Part shown: one piece after another, positions 1-6,044 of the stretch
How the letters are laid out: every line of letters starts with the position of its first letter
Numbering within the stretch: position 1 is the first letter of the stretch
Source of the DNA: Acidobacteriota bacterium
Lineage (GTDB): Bacteria > Acidobacteriota > Vicinamibacteria > Vicinamibacterales > CAVVIG01
Length of the DNA stretch: 10,162 bases
Reading direction: 5' to 3'
Assembly (NCBI GenBank): GCA_003222455.1
Contig: QHWF01000429.1
Coordinates: 1 to 10,162, forward strand
Notes under the pieces: model-generated
The model's input: only the letters and a program-made list of their open reading frames with translations
What the model was told of the DNA's origin: nothing
The model's database searches: none
Position numbers and translations under genes: made by a program

Positions 1-123
1 CGAGCTCCCGCGATGGATCGTGCAACGGTTTTTCGAGCTCGCGACTACTGCTCGAAAGATATGACCACGCTGGTCGTCATTGTGGTGGGCGCGCTGACTC
101 TGATCCTGTACCACTTCCTCTGA
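1..123 (+). CDS. C-terminal end of an unidentified membrane-anchored protein (partial)
   Basis: Frame 1 is open from the window edge to a TGA at 121-123, giving 40 residues. The last 20 residues (from Met-Thr-Thr-Leu to the end) form one hydrophobic stretch rich in Leu, Val and Ile, ending Tyr-His-Phe-Leu at the stop. This looks like a C-terminal transmembrane anchor. The preceding part contains basic and acidic residues and would be cytoplasmic or periplasmic. The stop lies 23 bp before the start of the next gene, which has its own TGGAG ribosome site, so the two are probably co-transcribed. The family cannot be recognised from this fragment, and the frame could be fortuitous. The clean C-terminal helix followed closely by another gene makes a real gene end more likely than not. 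Confidence 0.45.
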   Translation, partial: RAPAMDRATVFRARDYCSKDMTTLVVIVVGALTLILYHFL

Positions 124-146
124 ACAAGCACCGAATGGAGACGCTG

Positions 147-641
147 ATGCGTGCACGTCAGTTCGTCGTCGTCGCCGTTGCCGCCGTCGTTACGTCGACA
201 TGCGCGAAGCGCGTGCCGGAGCCGGCGAACGTCGCCCCCGGGCACGCCCCATATCACATGGGTACTCATGTACGGCGATCGCAACAACGCCGATGACGAA
301 TTCGCCTGTCAATCCGAGCCGAAGACGGAGTGCGTGATTCCGGCGAGCCGACCGGACGCGCAATCCTTCGCCGACGTCCACTTCTACTTCCATGGGGCCG
401 GCGACGAGACGAAGTACGAAGGCACGACGTCAATCGGCTTCTTGCAGGGGGGCCAGAAGCGCATACGAGCCGCACGAACATCATCGTAAAGAAGAACGAG
501 TCGATCACCAACTCGAGCACAACCGGCATCATCAAGTCCACGCCGGGCATGTATACGGTGGCGCTCGACTTCAATGCGACTGTCACGGACACCGGGAAGC
601 GACAGGCCGTTCGCGAATCGTTTCAGGTCCGGGTGCGGTGA
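147..641 (+). pseudogene. Small exported/lipoprotein-like protein, frame broken twice
   Basis: ATG at 147 follows TGGAG (136-140) with 6 nt spacing. The first about 30 codons give Met-Arg-Ala-Arg, a hydrophobic Val/Ala core and a Cys (Thr-Ser-Thr-Cys), an export signal with a poor lipobox. This frame hits a TGA near 291. Protein-like sequence continues in the +1 frame from about 240 to 450, containing WVLMYGDRNNADDEF, two Cys and DVHFYFHGAG. It then returns to the original frame to the TGA at 639-641, containing NIIVKKNESI and DFNATVTDTG. The switches coincide with a C5G3 run (235-242) and a G6 run (447-452), as if one base were gained and one lost. The net length is that of an intact gene of about 164 residues with a beta-rich extracytoplasmic domain of unknown function. 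It is either a decaying gene or an intact gene with two homopolymer sequencing errors. Confidence 0.6.
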
Positions 642-866
642 ACGGTCATGACGACGAGTGCCGGATCGCGTCGTCAACGAACCGCCTCAACCAAACGGCC
701 GTAAGTGATCGGACGACATTAGAAGGTCTGACACAATTCGTCCTCGATCACCTCGCGTGCGTCTCGCTAAGCGATTGGCCTCGCGGAAGTTGTCGAATCG
801 AATATGCGTGAAGGGAGGTTTTGCGCTATCCTGTTCCAGGCCGCTCGCAAGTGATTGATTCTAAAC

Positions 867-908
867 GGAGAGATGTCGGAGTGGTCGATCGAGCACGCTT
901 GGAAAGCG
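867..908 (+). tRNA. Truncated tRNA-Ser(GGA)-like 5' half
   Basis: The sequence reads as the first half of a serine tRNA. It has acceptor 5' strand GGAGAGA (867-873), TG, and D-stem TCG/CGA (876-878 and 890-892) closing a loop with GAGTGGT. Then come G26, anticodon 5' stem CACGC (894-898), loop TTGGAAA (899-905, anticodon GGA) and GCG of the 3' stem (906-908). After this the match ends: the next bases are AAA rather than TG, so two of five anticodon-stem pairs are lost. No long variable arm, TTCGAATC T-loop or TCTCTCC acceptor strand is seen downstream. It is therefore a remnant, not a working tRNA. TATCCT at 827-832 could be a leftover promoter -10 box. Confidence 0.55.
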
Positions 909-996
909 AAATTGGCCACGCTTACCGAGCAACACCGAAACACCTCGTCGCGCAATCGATTCAACGATTTGCCGCTCTGAAATGCTCCTCGATGTG

Positions 997-1015
997 ACAC
1001 CGTAAACGTCGGTGT
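997..1015. repeat. 6-bp inverted repeat (hairpin)
   Basis: ACACCG (997-1002) and CGGTGT (1010-1015) are perfect complements around a 7-nt TAAACGT loop, followed by only two more T residues. As RNA this is a small hairpin. The T-tract is too short for a confident intrinsic terminator, and no gene ends directly before it. Confidence 0.3.
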
Positions 1016-1302
1016 TTGTCGGTGGCTTCGAGCCTACCTTACACAGTTTCTACACAGTTCTCAGGTTTATTTGTTCGCGTACGTCGCGATGTTCTTCGGT
1101 ACGCTTCCATGGGAGCAGCCTTCGGGGTAGCTGTTAATGGGAGGCGTCACAAGAAAACGGCTGTTTCAAGAATATCGAGGACTTGCGAGAGGCGCGCGCG
1201 TCGATGTCGATCGCCAATTAACATGCCGGGACAGGAGTTCCGTTGAGAGCCGGGAGAGAGTGAACGCGGGCGCATCATTGCTCACCCCTGACGGCGTTAC
1301 CC

Positions 1303-1307
1303 AGGAG
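1303..1307 (+). promoter_or_regulatory. Ribosome binding site favouring a TTG start
   Basis: AGGAG lies 5 nt before TTG 1313 and 14 nt before ATG 1322. This spacing favours the TTG as start of the NmrA-like gene. Confidence 0.5.
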
Positions 1308-1312
1308 TAAGC

Positions 1313-2011
1313 TTGGCGCACATGATGAAGGTCTGCATCGTCGGGGCCTCTGGGAAGCTCGGAATCTACATGGTGCAGCACGCGCTGGATCGGGGCTATG
1401 CGGTGGTCGGCGTGTGCCGCGAGCGCAGCGTGGAGAAGCTCGATGCCTTCAAGGGGCGCATTACTGTCATTCCGGGAGCGACGAATGACCGCGAGGTCAT
1501 CAAGCGCGCCGTAGCCGGGTGCGACGGGGTGCTCGTCGTGCTTGCCCCGATGGGCGTTCACCACTACGCGTCGGGAACGGCTCAGGCGGTTCTAGACTAC
1601 GCGGATCCGGGGGCACGCTTGGTCTTCTCGTGCGGGTGGCACATCACCCGCGACGGCCAAGACGTCTACTCGTGGAAGATTAAAGTGCTCGTGAACATCG
1701 TGGGTCGGCTCGCGCGCCTCGCTCGCGTTGTGGACCTCGACGACCAGGTTGAAGCGACCCGACGGGTGTTTGCAAGCGACACGCGGTGGACGGTCGTGCG
1801 CGGGAGCGACCTCGAGGAGGGCGAGAGCGAAGGCCTGCCCGTGTGGAGCCGGCACGTGGGCGATCCCATTCTCGAGAGCAACACGACGCGTCGCGTGGAC
1901 TTTGCCCTCTTCATGGTGGCGGCCCTCGAGAACGACGAGCTCGTCCACGAGGCCCCGGCGATTGTCGGCTGTAAGACGTCCTCTGCGTTCGCGCATGCCG
2001 CCGGCACATAA
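1313..2011 (+). CDS. NmrA/atypical SDR-family NAD(P)-binding protein
   Basis: A 232-residue Rossmann-fold protein. The dinucleotide-binding turn GASGKLG lies at residues 11-17 after the first beta strand (KVCIV). The usual NmrA-like order follows: a basic residue after the second strand (VGVCRERS), a GATND acidic turn after the third, and VLVVLAPMG. No classical SDR Tyr-x-x-x-Lys is evident, so it may be a nucleotide-sensing or atypical reductase. Known relatives reduce small metabolites or act as redox sensors; the substrate here is unknown. TTG at 1313 is preferred because AGGAG (1303-1307) is 5 nt upstream; ATG codons at 1322 and 1325 are too far from it (14 and 17 nt). The gene is isolated by about 670 bp upstream and 460 bp downstream, so it is probably transcribed alone. 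Confidence 0.85.
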   Translation: MAHMMKVCIVGASGKLGIYMVQHALDRGYAVVGVCRERSVEKLDAFKGRITVIPGATNDREVIKRAVAGCDGVLVVLAPMGVHHYASGTAQAVLDYADPGARLVFSCGWHITRDGQDVYSWKIKVLVNIVGRLARLARVVDLDDQVEATRRVFASDTRWTVVRGSDLEEGESEGLPVWSRHVGDPILESNTTRRVDFALFMVAALENDELVHEAPAIVGCKTSSAFAHAAGT

Positions 2012-2204
2012 GCTTCAGAGGCAGCAGTACGACGTCGGCCCTGACGGGCGCTTCCTTGTCAGCACGGTGCTGGACCGGGACCCGCACGTATCAGGCTGCT
2101 GACGCACCGGAATCCCGAGGCTACGAAGTAGCGCACGCGCCTAGATAGGTCCTCCCTCGTCGCGGGGGCTCTACAGACGGTCAATCGCCTCTTCATGCGG
2201 CTCA

Positions 2205-2301
2205 GTGGTGGGCGCACATGGTGGGCGCACTTCGAGTTCACCCGCATAAACATTGCGCCGATCATTCTCCGCAAGAAGATCGAGGAGCAGCTGATTCTGG
2301 G
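2205..2301 (+). repeat. Dispersed direct repeat, copy 1
   Basis: The segment begins with the 11-bp unit GGTGGGCGCAC twice at 13-bp spacing (2207-2217 and 2220-2230). It continues through TTCGAGTT, ACCCGCATAAACATTG and CTCCGCAAGAAG to CGAGGAGC. The same arrangement without gaps recurs at 9434-9530 in the same orientation. By hand count 78 of 86 positions match between 2205-2290 and 9434-9519, after which similarity fades. Substitutions fall at all codon positions of the open frame crossing it, so DNA-level conservation is more likely than protein conservation. It could be a recombination site, a MITE-like element or a relic of a mobile gene; terminal inverted repeats and target duplications are not visible. 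Confidence 0.8.
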
Positions 2302-2376
2302 TGCGTTTAACGCGTCTTCCACCGCCACACGGTCTCAGGAAGGCCCAACGGAGTTCCAGCCGTCAGCGGCCACGGT

Positions 2377-2391
2377 CCCGGCTTTGCCGGG
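2377..2391 (+). terminator. GC-rich hairpin, possible terminator or repeat end
   Basis: CCCGGC and GCCGGG form a perfect 6-bp stem around a TTT loop. No T-tract follows, so a standard intrinsic terminator is doubtful. It lies 76 bp downstream of repeat copy 1 and 83 bp before the Mop gene. Confidence 0.3.
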
Positions 2392-2473
2392 CTCTGAAGA
2401 CCTTGACGGCCGGTAGCGCCTTGGACGAGGCTAACCAGGGAGATCGCGAATCCGTATCGCTGTGGGAGGTGCA

Positions 2474-2680
2474 ATGACTTTGAGTGCCCGCAACCACCTC
2501 ATGGGGACCATCGACGAGATTCAATTGGGCGATGTGCTTGCCCACGTCACCGTGCGTGTCGGCGAGCATGAAGTCGAATCCGTGATCACGCGGCGAAGCG
2601 CTGAGGAGATGTCGCTGAAGAAGGGCGACACTGTTACGGCCGTCGTGAAAGCGACAGAAGTCATGATCTCCAAGGGGTAG
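2474..2680 (+). CDS. Mop/TOBE-domain molybdate-binding protein (molbindin)
   Basis: A 68-residue protein, exactly the size of single-domain molbindins. It starts MTLSARNHLMGTIDEI, matching the Mop signature of Ser-Ala-Arg-Asn at the N-terminus followed by a Gly-Thr-Ile strand. It ends with GDTVTAVVKATEVMI, the conserved C-terminal strand pattern. Mop proteins assemble as hexamers in the cytoplasm and bind molybdate or tungstate oxyanions for storage or homeostasis. ATG 2474 is chosen because it matches the family start and has GGAGG (2465-2469) just upstream; an in-frame GTG at 2462 would put the ribosome site inside the gene. No modABC transporter or molybdenum cofactor gene is in the window, so it stands apart from its usual partners. 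The AraC gene follows after 48 bp. Confidence 0.93.
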   Translation: MTLSARNHLMGTIDEIQLGDVLAHVTVRVGEHEVESVITRRSAEEMSLKKGDTVTAVVKATEVMISKG

Positions 2681-2728
2681 GGTCGCACGCGATCATCGGG
2701 ACCTCATCGATGTAAGGTCGAGGAGCAA

Positions 2729-3592
2729 ATGAAGATCGTCCAGCAGACGATCGCGTCGCTTGGCTCTCCAATGTGGATCGAGCCGCTGGGAATGCCTGAC
2801 CGCTCGGCCGCTGTGATCGCGCGATGGCGGCACCCCAACGGCCGACTTCAGATCGCGACAGCCGATGCGATCCGCGTGTGCCTGAGTCTGAGCACCGGGC
2901 AGCAGGTGCGCCACGCCGAACGGGACCGATCTCTTTCCAAGAGTGTCCTGGCGGGAGATGTCATCGTTCTCCGACCAGGCATTCCCAGCGAAACGACGCT
3001 CGAGGGGGACGCAGAGCTCGTTCAGATCTTCATCGAACCGGAGAGCCTCGGACAGGTGGCGAGCAACCCGGTGACTAGGACACTCGTCGCACCGCCCAGC
3101 GGCGCGCTGAAGCGCGCCGTCGTCCGACTCTTCGTGGCCGCACGCCACGATGACTGGGGAGGGCGCCGCGCGGCCGAAATCCGACTGCGAAACGAAGTGC
3201 GCGCCTTGTTGGCGGCACCGTCCGACGAGGAGAGGGAACCCGAGGTATTGCCACCAGCGGTCATCAGCCGCGCAGAGCGGTTGATCGCCGAAGCGTTGGA
3301 TCGTCCCAGCCCGGCATCACCGACGCTCAGAGAACTTGCGGCGACAGCCCGCATCAGCCCAAACCACCTCATCCGTTCGTTTCGCCACATGCGTGGGACG
3401 ACGCCCCATCAGCTGGTGATGACGCGGCGCTGTCAGCGAGCGATGGATCTCCTTCGTCAGCCCGACCTGACGGTCGCAGACGTCTCAGACGCTGCCGGAT
3501 ACTCGTCGCCAGCCTACTTCATCGCCTCGTTCAGGCAACAGCTCGGCGTCACGCCGGGAGCCTATCAGCGAGCCGTCGCACGAGAAGGGTGA
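2729..3592 (+). CDS. AraC-family transcriptional regulator
   Basis: A 287-residue cytoplasmic DNA-binding protein. Residues 1 to about 165 form a beta-rich, cupin-like sensor half with a VLAGDVIVLRPG turn. Residues about 185-285 are the AraC double helix-turn-helix. The first HTH is LRELAATARISPNHLIRSFR (about 200-219). The second is VADVSDAAGYSSPAYFIASF (about 249-268). It closes with the family signature LGVTPGAYQR. ATG 2729 has AGGAG (2721-2725) upstream. It sits 48 bp after the Mop gene and 188 bp before the NmrA/QorB pair on the same strand. The downstream redox operon is therefore its likeliest target, by analogy with AraC regulators placed beside their targets. The inducer cannot be inferred. 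Confidence 0.93.
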   Translation: MKIVQQTIASLGSPMWIEPLGMPDRSAAVIARWRHPNGRLQIATADAIRVCLSLSTGQQVRHAERDRSLSKSVLAGDVIVLRPGIPSETTLEGDAELVQIFIEPESLGQVASNPVTRTLVAPPSGALKRAVVRLFVAARHDDWGGRRAAEIRLRNEVRALLAAPSDEEREPEVLPPAVISRAERLIAEALDRPSPASPTLRELAATARISPNHLIRSFRHMRGTTPHQLVMTRRCQRAMDLLRQPDLTVADVSDAAGYSSPAYFIASFRQQLGVTPGAYQRAVAREG

Positions 3593-3649
3593 TTTCTCGA
3601 TACCGCAGGCGGCGCGAATCTATTTAGGGTAAGGGTCGTGGAGCTTTCC

Positions 3650-3784
3650 ATGACCGCCAAGCCCGCACCGCTCACACCGCACGATTCACGGAACTCCATC
3701 CCAACGACCGGCCCGGGCCTCACAACGCTCGATTGGGGACCCTGCGTCGCAGATCCCCCGAGCCGTAGAAGGGCACAACCATGA
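3650..3784 (+). CDS. Possible 44-residue small ORF leading into the NmrA gene
   Basis: ATG 3650 is preceded by TGGAG (3639-3643) and the frame runs to a TGA at 3782-3784 that overlaps the ATG of the next gene (ATGA arrangement). The product begins MTAKPAPLTPHDS, is rich in Pro and Thr, contains one Cys and ends in a basic tail (PSRRRAQP). It has no membrane segment or family match that I know. The stop/start overlap and ribosome site are what a leader peptide for translational coupling would show, but a chance frame in a high-GC spacer is equally possible. The rest of the 188-bp spacer (3593-3780) shows no clear promoter. Confidence 0.2.
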   Translation: MTAKPAPLTPHDSRNSIPTTGPGLTTLDWGPCVADPPSRRRAQP

Positions 3785-4641
3785 TTCTCGTTACCACCGC
3801 TGGAAAGATTGGCGCGGAAGCGTCGCGTCTGCTCGCTCAGCGCGGCGCGCCGGTTCGTGTGCTCGTCCGCAACCCGGAGAAGGTGACCGGGCTGGTACAC
3901 GCCGGCGTCGATGTCTGCCAGGGCGATCTGGAGGTTCCAGCGACCATCGACGCGGCGATGCAAAACGTGACGAGCGTGGTGCTTGTCAGTCCAGCGATAC
4001 CACGACAGGAATTGAACGTGATTGCCAGCGCCGTTCGCGCGCGCGTCCAGCACGTGGTGAAGATCATGAGCAAAGCCTCGGCCGATTCACCGATCGCGCG
4101 TCGGCGCGGCCAGTTCGAAATCGAGCAGGGCCTGATCGCGTCGGGCCTTGGCTACACGTTGCTGAAAAACAACGCGTACATGCAGAACTTCCTGATGATG
4201 GCCCGCGCGATCGCTGAGACCAGCAGTTTCGGCACGGCAACAGGCGACGGTCGCATCGGCCATGTCGATACGCGTGATATCGCCGCCGTCGCGGCGGCGA
4301 TCGCCGCGTCGCCCTCCGCACATATGGGAAAGACGTACTGGCCGACGGGGCCCGAGGTGCTCTCGGCAACGGAGGTGGCCGCGGTCTTCTCAAGAGTGCT
4401 AGGCCGAACCATCACGTTCCATTCGATCACGGTCGCTCAGCAAAAGCAGGGGATGCTCGACGTCGGACTTCCGGAGAACGTGGCCGAGGACAATGCCAAC
4501 GCCGTCGCGCTGATGGCCAAGGGCGACTGTGACTACGTGACCGGTGACGTCGCCACGATTCTCGGCCAGCCTCCGAGGAGTTTCGAACAGTTCGCGACCG
4601 ATTACGCTGCCGCCTTCTCGCGGCAGTTGGTAAAGGGATGA
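3781..4641 (+). CDS. NmrA-like NAD(P)-binding oxidoreductase
   Basis: A 286-residue protein of the NmrA/atypical SDR group. The N-terminal strand MILVT leads into TAGKIG (residues 6-11). The usual first Gly of the GxxGxxG turn is replaced by Thr, so cofactor binding may be altered. VLVRNPEK (27-34) supplies an Arg typical of NADP recognition, and GDL (48-50) is the acidic turn after strand three. LKNNAYMQNFL (128-138) corresponds to the LR-x-x-x-Y/F-x-x-N active-site region of this group. GHVDTRDIAAVAA (160-172) is its conserved domain-closing motif. Relatives act as NAD(P)H-dependent reductases or redox sensors. The gene overlaps the next start by 4 bp (ATGA), so the two proteins are translationally coupled and may work as a pair. 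GAAGGG lies about 7 nt before ATG 3781. Confidence 0.9.
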   Translation: MILVTTAGKIGAEASRLLAQRGAPVRVLVRNPEKVTGLVHAGVDVCQGDLEVPATIDAAMQNVTSVVLVSPAIPRQELNVIASAVRARVQHVVKIMSKASADSPIARRRGQFEIEQGLIASGLGYTLLKNNAYMQNFLMMARAIAETSSFGTATGDGRIGHVDTRDIAAVAAAIAASPSAHMGKTYWPTGPEVLSATEVAAVFSRVLGRTITFHSITVAQQKQGMLDVGLPENVAEDNANAVALMAKGDCDYVTGDVATILGQPPRSFEQFATDYAAAFSRQLVKG

Positions 4642-5507
4642 CGAATTCCGTCTACGCCGTCACCGGCGCGTCCGGTCACTTGGGCCGGCTCGCCGTTCAG
4701 GACTTGTTGGCGCGCGGCGTGCCATCGGGCGACATCGTCGCGATCGTGCGGACCCGAGACAAAGTTGCCCACCTCGCCCAACGTGGCGTGGACGTGCGCG
4801 TGGCCGACTACACCCGACCGGATACGCTGCGGACGGCGTTGGTGGGCGTCAACCGGCTACTGCTGGTTTCGAGCAGTGCGGCCGGTCAGCGGCTGGCGCA
4901 GCACATCAACGTCATTGCGGCTGCGAAGACGGCTGGTGTCTCCCGCGTCGTGTACACAGGGTTCCTGAACGCCGATCACACGAGTAACCCCCTCGCCGGC
5001 GAGCATCAGGACACCGAGCGCGCGCTCCGTGACGCGGGTGTGCCATTCATCGTCCTGCGCAACGGCTGGTACACAGAGAACTACACCGATCGCCTCGCGC
5101 AGTACCTGGAGGCCGGCGAGATTGTCGGCGCCGCTGGTCACGGTCGAATTTCGGCGGCGTCGCGACAGGACTACGCCGCGGCGGCGGTCGCGGCACTTCT
5201 TCAGAACGTGGACGGGAGTCGCGCGTACGAACTCGGTGGTCCATCGTTCGACCTGTTCGAGCTGGCGGAGACGATCAGGACAATCATCGGGACTGCCGTC
5301 ACGTACCACGACCTGTCCGTCGACGAGTACATCAATACGCTCAAGCGATCCGGACTCGACCAGAACACGGCCGAGTTCGTAGCCGCGCTCGACGCGTCGA
5401 TCTCTCGCGGTGACCTCGAGACCAATAGTCAAGACCTCGAGCACCTTCTCGGACGGCCAGTCACATCACTCGCGACCGTAATTGGGGAAACGCAACATCA
5501 CGCATGA
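4638..5507 (+). CDS. qorB: QorB-like NAD(P)H:quinone oxidoreductase, NmrA family
   Basis: A 289-residue protein matching the E. coli QorB (YtfG) pattern along its length from memory. It has GASGHLG (10-16) for the nucleotide, IVAIVRTRDK (33-42) with the NADPH-selecting Arg, and LLLVSSSAAGQR (74-85). It also has GEHQDTE (121-127), LRNGWYTENY (140-149) at the quinone site and SRQDYAAAA (175-183). QorB enzymes reduce quinones with NADPH in the cytosol and limit redox cycling. The real substrate may be another electrophile. The start overlaps the previous stop (ATGA), implying coupled synthesis with the NmrA-like protein. The SnoaL-like gene begins 16 bp later, so all three probably share one mRNA. 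The symbol is given by family likeness, not proven orthology. Confidence 0.88.
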   Translation: MTNSVYAVTGASGHLGRLAVQDLLARGVPSGDIVAIVRTRDKVAHLAQRGVDVRVADYTRPDTLRTALVGVNRLLLVSSSAAGQRLAQHINVIAAAKTAGVSRVVYTGFLNADHTSNPLAGEHQDTERALRDAGVPFIVLRNGWYTENYTDRLAQYLEAGEIVGAAGHGRISAASRQDYAAAAVAALLQNVDGSRAYELGGPSFDLFELAETIRTIIGTAVTYHDLSVDEYINTLKRSGLDQNTAEFVAALDASISRGDLETNSQDLEHLLGRPVTSLATVIGETQHHA

Positions 5508-5523
5508 AAGGGAAGGAGCCCAC

Positions 5524-5979
5524 ATGGCCACCATGACCGACACTGCCGCACGAACCGCACATCTGCTCGCACTCATGAGGAAAGGCGATGACGCATTCAA
5601 CGTCCGCGATTTCGCGGCGGTCGACACAGTCCACCATCCACAGATGGTCGCGCATATCACGGGAAACGCCCAGCCGATCTACGGCAGCGTCAAACACGGC
5701 GAGGCGATGCAGCAGATGTTGCGGATCTTCCCCGACATGCATGTGCAGACCCCGTATCCGGTCCAATTGGGCAGTGGCGACTGGATCACCGTCGTTTCAC
5801 GCGCCACCGGGACGTTCACCGGAGAGATGGTTCTCCCCAACGGCAAGGTGATCGCTCCCACTGGAAAAAAGTTCGACGTGGATCTCGGCCAAACCACGAA
5901 GTGGGACGGCGACCGACTCATCATCATCTCGGCCTTTTGGGACGCCGCTCTGCAGGCGAAGCAGTTGGGCCTCGGCTAA
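5524..5979 (+). CDS. SnoaL-like / NTF2-fold protein
   Basis: A 151-residue protein with the layout of SnoaL-like polyketide cyclases and related NTF2-fold proteins. An N-terminal helix (LLALMRKGDDAFNVRDFAAVD) leads to the HHPQMVAHI segment typical of the family's early His-rich turn. GEAMQQMLRIFPDMHVQ is the conserved kinking helix and strand. The curved beta sheet follows (WITVVSRATGTFTGEM) and ends in IISAFWDAALQAKQLG. Such proteins are small cytosolic cone-shaped barrels that bind hydrophobic ligands; some are isomerases, hydratases or cyclases, many have no known substrate. ATG 5524 is chosen because GGAAGGAG (5511-5518) is 5 nt upstream; an upstream in-frame start at 5482 would overlap the QorB-like gene and ignore that site. 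Its place right after two NmrA-type reductases suggests it handles the same or a related small molecule. Confidence 0.87.
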   Translation: MATMTDTAARTAHLLALMRKGDDAFNVRDFAAVDTVHHPQMVAHITGNAQPIYGSVKHGEAMQQMLRIFPDMHVQTPYPVQLGSGDWITVVSRATGTFTGEMVLPNGKVIAPTGKKFDVDLGQTTKWDGDRLIIISAFWDAALQAKQLGLG

Positions 5980-6044
5980 TGACAAGTCGTGTCGGTGAAA
6001 CGTCGTAAGCGGGAGCTTCACGAGCGATCACACGGGAGAAAGTT

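Larger units (their letters stand above)
642..1312. other. Gene-poor region of about 670 bp
   Basis: I see no convincing protein gene here. The open frames present (for example 76 codons at 1016-1246) have strongly basic, low-complexity translations, no good ribosome site and no recognisable family. The region contains a tRNA-Ser-like 5' half at 867-908, a TATCCT hexamer at 827-832 that could be its -10 box, and an inverted repeat at 997-1015. It also carries a short near-direct repeat (TACACAGTTTC / TACACAGTTC) at about 1039-1059. From about 860 to 1060 it is visibly richer in A and T than the flanking genes. Any promoter for the gene at 1313 must lie near the right end, but no strong sigma70-type pair stands out. 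Confidence 0.6.
2012..2473. other. Non-coding gap containing a dispersed repeat and a hairpin
   Basis: This stretch between the NmrA-like gene and the Mop gene has no recognisable protein. A 73-codon open frame at 2195-2416 covers the repeat, but its translation matches no family I know and it lacks a ribosome site. The gap holds repeat copy 1 (2205-2301) and a GC-rich hairpin (2377-2391). The promoter for the downstream Mop gene is expected between the hairpin and 2460, but I cannot point to clear -35/-10 boxes. Confidence 0.5.

Noticed and set aside
1016..1246. 76-codon open frame in the gene-poor region
   Set aside because: It starts at a non-ATG codon without a ribosome site, and its product is strongly basic with no recognisable motif.
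2301..2430. Integron attC site at GTTTAAC just after repeat copy 1
   Set aside because: GTTTAAC fits the RYYYAAC core, but no matching GTTRRRY core with paired inner boxes was found within the expected distance, and copy 2 lacks the same core.
4857..5444. 195-codon minus-strand open frame
   Set aside because: It lies entirely within the QorB-like gene, whose motifs are continuous on the plus strand. High GC makes long antisense frames common.
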